Assembly: GCA_003993805.1 (NCBI GenBank) | Contig: RSEF01000001.1 | Span: forward strand, 94,077,642-94,141,641 | Direction of reading: 5' to 3' | Origin: Himantopus leucocephalus | Lineage: Eukaryota; Chordata; Aves; Charadriiformes; Recurvirostridae | Length of the DNA: 64,000 nt | Part shown: in pieces, positions 60,104-64,000 of the stretch | Position numbering within the stretch: position 1 is the first letter of the stretch | Layout of the letters: every line of letters starts with the position of its first letter | Program-made: the position numbers and the translations under genes | Notes under the pieces: model-generated | Seen by the model: only the letters and a program-made list of their open reading frames with translations | What the model was told of the DNA's origin: nothing | Databases searched by the model: none

Positions 60104-60372
60104 TGAACCTCATGCCCTGAATCTCCAAGGGAACCTTTGAAAAGGATCTTCCCCTCCCTGCCATCTCCTTATTGTTTGCCAGCTCTGCCCTGCGCTGTGC
60201 AGGGAAGCTTGAAAGAGCAGACTGAGCCCTGGAGGACAGCAAAAAGGACAATATGTAGTGAGGGTGCCGTGAGGTCTTGGATAGAGAACCCTCTGAATCT
60301 TGCTCACTCTGCGCTGATGGCTCTCTGACTGCCTTGGCAGGAACCTCTACCTGGCCACAAGCGTGGCATTTG
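60104..60372 (+). other. GPR162: Candidate GPR162 5' UTR exon
   Basis: A long pyrimidine tract (60071-60100) ending CTTCTACAG is the best acceptor between the CpG island and the coding exon. A possible donor, CATTTG/GTGAGG, follows at 60373, just before a G-run with an ambiguous base. The next acceptor before the start codon could be CCTAGCAG (61042-61049) or GTTCTGCCTAG near 60885-60895; neither is decisive. The remaining sequence from 58195 to 61059 shows no other gene. Confidence 0.4.
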
Positions 60373-61059
60373 GTGAGGGGGGGGGGGGGGNGGGGGGTTA
60401 CAGACGGTGTATGTGCCACCCTCACCGTTTCCGTGGGACCTTTGTCCTGCCTCCCGTCTTCTCTGAAACTCTTGGCTAGCTCCTCATTCACTAGGACACT
60501 GGGCAGAGGGCACCTGCTACTACCAAACTGCTTGGAGTCCCCAGCAGTCCCTGTTTGTGTGTGGCCTTCACAAGTCCCAGCAGAAGGTGGTCCCTGAGAC
60601 AGAAGGTGCCTGGTGGGCACATGAAGTAAGGAGAGCTTTTTCTTTGGGGGAAGAGTGGAGGAGGGGGATGAAGTAGATGGGGAGGAAGAAAAAAAAGTGA
60701 GCCCAAGCGACTGAGGGAAGAAGCACTGGCAAGCGTTCATGAGAAAGAGAGAGAACAAAGGTGGAAGAAGGAAAAAGAAAGAGAACAAGGGGAAAAACAG
60801 GTGAAGAAGTTAGAACAAGGGAAAGAAATATAAGCAAACAGAAGGGAAAGGGAGGACTGAAAGTGAGACAGAGTTGACGGCTGTTCTGCCTAGCACCTGG
60901 TGGCAATGCCTTGAGGAACCCCTCCAGCGTGCGTACACCTCGCATCACAGCAGCAGCAGCAGATGAGGAGGGACGTGGCTCCTCCAGTGCGGAGTCCCAC
61001 TCACCCTCTTACAAAATCCCAGCGGCAGGGACAGGGTGCAGCCTAGCAGGGGTGGCAGC

Positions 61060-64000
61060 ATGGGGGACTCTGAATCAGAGTCCACCTTGCACAACAACTC
61101 ACTGTGGTGGCTGGCATGTGGGATGTTAGCCCTGCTGGCCAACTCTTGGATTATCCTCAGCATCACGGCCAAACAACAGAAACACAAGCCCCTGGAGCTG
61201 CTGCTATGCTTCCTTGCTGGGACCCACATCCTCATGGCAGCAGTACCCCTCACCACCTATGCCGTGGTGCAGCTGCGGCGTGAGTCCTCTGACTACGACT
61301 GGAACGAAAGCATCTGCAAGGTCTTTGTCTCCACATACTACACCCTGGCGCTGGCCACCTGCTTCACAGTGGCCTCCCTTTCCTACCACCGGATGTGGAT
61401 GGTGAGGTGGCCAGTCAACTACCGGCTGAGCAATGCCAAGAAGCAGGCTCTGCACGCAGTGATGGGTATCTGGATGGTATCATTCATCCTCTCCACCCTG
61501 CCCTCCATCGGCTGGCACAACAACGGCGAGCGCTACTATGCCCGTGGCTGCCAGTTCATTGTCAGCAAGATAGGGCTGGGCTTCGGTGTCTGCTTTAGCC
61601 TCCTGCTGCTCGGAGGAATTGTCATGGGCTTGGTGTGCGTGGGTATCACTTTCTACCAGACCCTCTGGGCACACAGAAGACGCCGGCGGTGCCGCCATCA
61701 GAGGGCAGAGGAAGCATCATCCTGCTCTTCATCAGCACACACAACTTTCAACGTGCCGGCCATTGTAGTGGAGGATGTACGAGGCAAAAGGAGGTCTTCA
61801 CTGGATGGCTCTGAATCAGCCAAGACCTCCTTGCAGATGACCAACCTCATCAGCGCTATTGTCTTCCTGTATGACACACTCACTGGGGTGCCGATCTTGG
61901 TAAGCAACGAGTTCTCCCTTTCCCTTCAGAGTCTGCAGTTAAACTAGATTTCTGTTTCTCTCAAGTTTTAGAGAAGAAACTCTGTCTTCTGTCCATCAGT
62001 CACAGAGTTGCCACATCTGAATCTGTGTGATTCTGAGGGCCGGTTTTAAAAAGATTGCAGTAATTCTCTCATCCTTCCACAGCAGCATTTTCTTAAGACA
62101 AGTCTAAGCCTGGGGCATACACACCACACAGCTAAAACCACTGTGAAAGTTTTAAGTGGCTAAGAGGAGAGGAAATTATTCTGCAAACTTACAGGGGGAT
62201 CTACCTCTGTAAAAAACAATGAGATTTCTATTTCTCTGGTTTGCTTCTGGAGAACTGATGCAACAGCTTTAAAAGCTGTTGCAGACAGTTTTCTGTTTTC
62301 CTTCTGCTTGTATGGTTGTAGTCAGCATTCAGGTTTTGTCTGGCTGGTTAATTTTCTGCAAAGCTGGAGAGCTGGGGAAGTTCTCAAAGAGAACCATTAA
62401 GAGAACAGAGGCTTAGTCACAGCTTTTTTTTTTTTCTTTCCAGTGGCTGTGTCCTTTGTTAGCACCTATTTAGCTCCAGCTCATAATGAGCAGGGGAAGA
62501 AGGGATGCTTACACCAGGTGTCATGTTAGAGATCTGACAGCTCGGAATACGGTCCAGCAAACCTGGGGCAACACCCCAGGAACAGTTTTGCAAAGGGGCA
62601 CAGGGTAATTACTTGACAAATCCTTTACAGACAGATTACGTTCTGCTACAGAATTGACTCCCATTATCTCTCTCCCTTAATTCCACTTCTGTCTTATTTC
62701 TCGGCATTGTTTCTCTCTTACCTCGAAGGTCGTGAGCTTTTTTAGCCTACGCTATGATACGGCCCCCACCTGGATGGTCCTGGCTGTGCTCTGGTGCTCC
62801 ATGGTGCAGACCCTGTTGCTCCCCTCCTTCATCTGGTCCTGCGAGCGCTACCGAGCAGATCTCCGCACGGTGTGGGAGCAGTGTGTGGCCATCATGTCTG
62901 AGGACGACGGAGATGATGGTAAGCTCCTCACCACCCCACAGTCACCTTTATTCTCTAGCCTCCTCCCCAAAAGACTACAGAGGAAAGAGAGGTCTGCCTT
63001 GGGAAAAGGACCTGATGGCACTAGGAGTGGTGGTGTGGGTGGCTAGGTGGGATTCAAGTTAGAGCTTGGAGTCAGTAACCATGAGAAAATTTATTCTGGA
63101 GAAGGCTCTGCCACTCACTTGCTGCCTTAGGACTCACTAGCATCCAGGAAAAATTAGTGCAACACACTTCACAGTAGAGGCAAGAGTAGAGACAATGTGT
63201 ACAGCTGCCAAACGACAACAAAAGTGACACGCTGGGCCTCAGCCCAACTCGCTGATCCAAAGGTCCGTGTTCTGGCAGTGAGCTATTGAAAGCAAGACAG
63301 AAGAAACAGGGTGGTCTCTGTGTGTTTTAGTGCTGCTGCAAGCAGAAAGATTAGGTCCTTGTTCAGAGGTGAGCCCTGAGGGCGGCCGAAGTCAGACAAG
63401 CATTAGGATGGCATCCAGGTGCCCTGATAATGCTCCTTTTCTGGCTGAAAAAGTGTTGACTGCCGTTCTCCTCTTTGCCAACAGATGGTGTGTGTGATGA
63501 TTATGGCGACGGCAGGATCTGCAAAGTGAGATTTGATGCGAACGGTGCTGCAGCTGTGAAGCGGGACTCCCGGGACATCAAGCTGCTACCCATGCACCAC
63601 ATGTTGTTGCCCCAGGACAAGGTGCACTACCTGCAGGTGAGCCGAGAGCTAGCAGGGGCAGCCCCACAACCCACTTTCTTCTCTGTCAGTCTCCCACGCC
63701 TTTATGTCCTCTTGACTCTCTTCCCTGAGAAAGCCTTAGCTACTCCCCTCCCGTTCTGTCTCTTCAAGTCTTCCATCACCTGCCTCCTTCTCTGTTTTTC
63801 AGGTCCCTATCTCCCGGAGAATGTCACATGATGAGACTAACATCTTCTCCGCCCACCGCTCCGCTCCATCCTTCCTACACAAGTGGTCTTCATCTGACGA
63901 CATCCGCATTTCCACCCCCCGCAAGCCTGGAGGCCCTGGCTTCTTGCCTCCTCAGCTGCATGACTACCAGCACCGCCGGCGGCCCCCAGAAGATGAGCTG
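61060..64000 (+). CDS. GPR162: Orphan receptor GPR162, 3' end cut by the window
   Basis: Coding exons 61060-61899, 62729-62918, 63485-63636 and 63803 to the window edge give 460 residues in frame (human about 588). Seven membrane segments are visible: TM1 about 16-37, TM2 44-70, TM3 88-114, TM4 130-151, TM5 171-203, TM6 260-286, TM7 294-318. Cys86 and Cys164 form the usual class A bridge. The third loop carries [16 protein letters not shown]. The tail has long stretches matching the human protein (for example [29 protein letters not shown]). Known role: an orphan class A receptor, mainly neuronal and closely related to GPR153; its ligand is unknown. The DRY motif at TM3 is replaced by HRM (110-112). 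The first in-frame ATG is at 61060 with A at -3 and G at +4. The N-terminus ([14 protein letters not shown]) is short and has one N-glycosylation sequon. The intron inside TM6 interrupts the coding sequence after Leu280. Confidence 0.97.

Noticed and set aside
61036..61059. GTG start eight codons upstream of the GPR162 ATG
   Set aside because: Vertebrate initiation at GTG is rare; the ATG at 61060 has an excellent context.
1..64000. tRNA, rRNA, CRISPR or bacterial operon features
   Set aside because: None was seen; the spliced genes and avian repeats show this is vertebrate nuclear DNA.

Overview
The window is nuclear DNA of a bird. The genes are intron-split and vertebrate in type. The interspersed repeats are avian: several CR1 LINE fragments, mostly 3' ends carrying the tandem 8-bp terminal repeat, and one avian endogenous-retrovirus LTR starting TGTTGGGTTTGCATGGCAAG. 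Identifications rest on translated exons, splice sites and remembered family features; no database search was run.

Four plus-strand protein genes lie in the order PTMS, LAG3, CD4, GPR162, the order found on human 12p13. (1) 1-4390: CpG-rich promoter and the five coding exons of parathymosin (PTMS). (2) 4391-21533: long gene-free stretch with two CR1 fragments and small tandem duplications. (3) 21542-27395: LAG3, eight coding exons, four Ig domains, a membrane span and a short tail. (4) 27396-44231: gene-free and repeat-rich, with a GC-rich patch near 31.7-32.1 kb, a 155-bp compound pentanucleotide microsatellite, an LTR with a CR1 nested in it, an assembly gap of 100 N, and a CR1 with reverse-transcriptase remains ending about 340 bp before the CD4 start codon. 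(5) 44232-50530: CD4, nine coding exons. (6) 50531-57640: gene-free. (7) 57640-64000: strong CpG island, probable 5' non-coding exons, and the first four coding exons of the orphan receptor GPR162, cut by the window end.

LAG3 and CD4 are neighbouring paralogues. Each has four extracellular Ig domains with D1 split by an intron and the other domains on single exons, followed by a membrane exon and a separate tail exon. In mammals CD4 is the MHC class II co-receptor that recruits Lck through a CxC motif (kept here as CQC), while LAG3 is an inhibitory receptor for MHC class II and other ligands. PTMS is a small acidic nuclear protein and GPR162 an orphan class A GPCR; both look like conserved bystanders.

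The points most worth following are the bird-specific changes in the immune receptors: a short LAG3 D1 loop, an extra cysteine pair in LAG3 D2, a LAG3 tail without Glu-Pro repeats, a minimal upstream ORF whose stop overlaps the LAG3 start codon, and three CD4 cysteines without obvious partners. No wholly new system was found.
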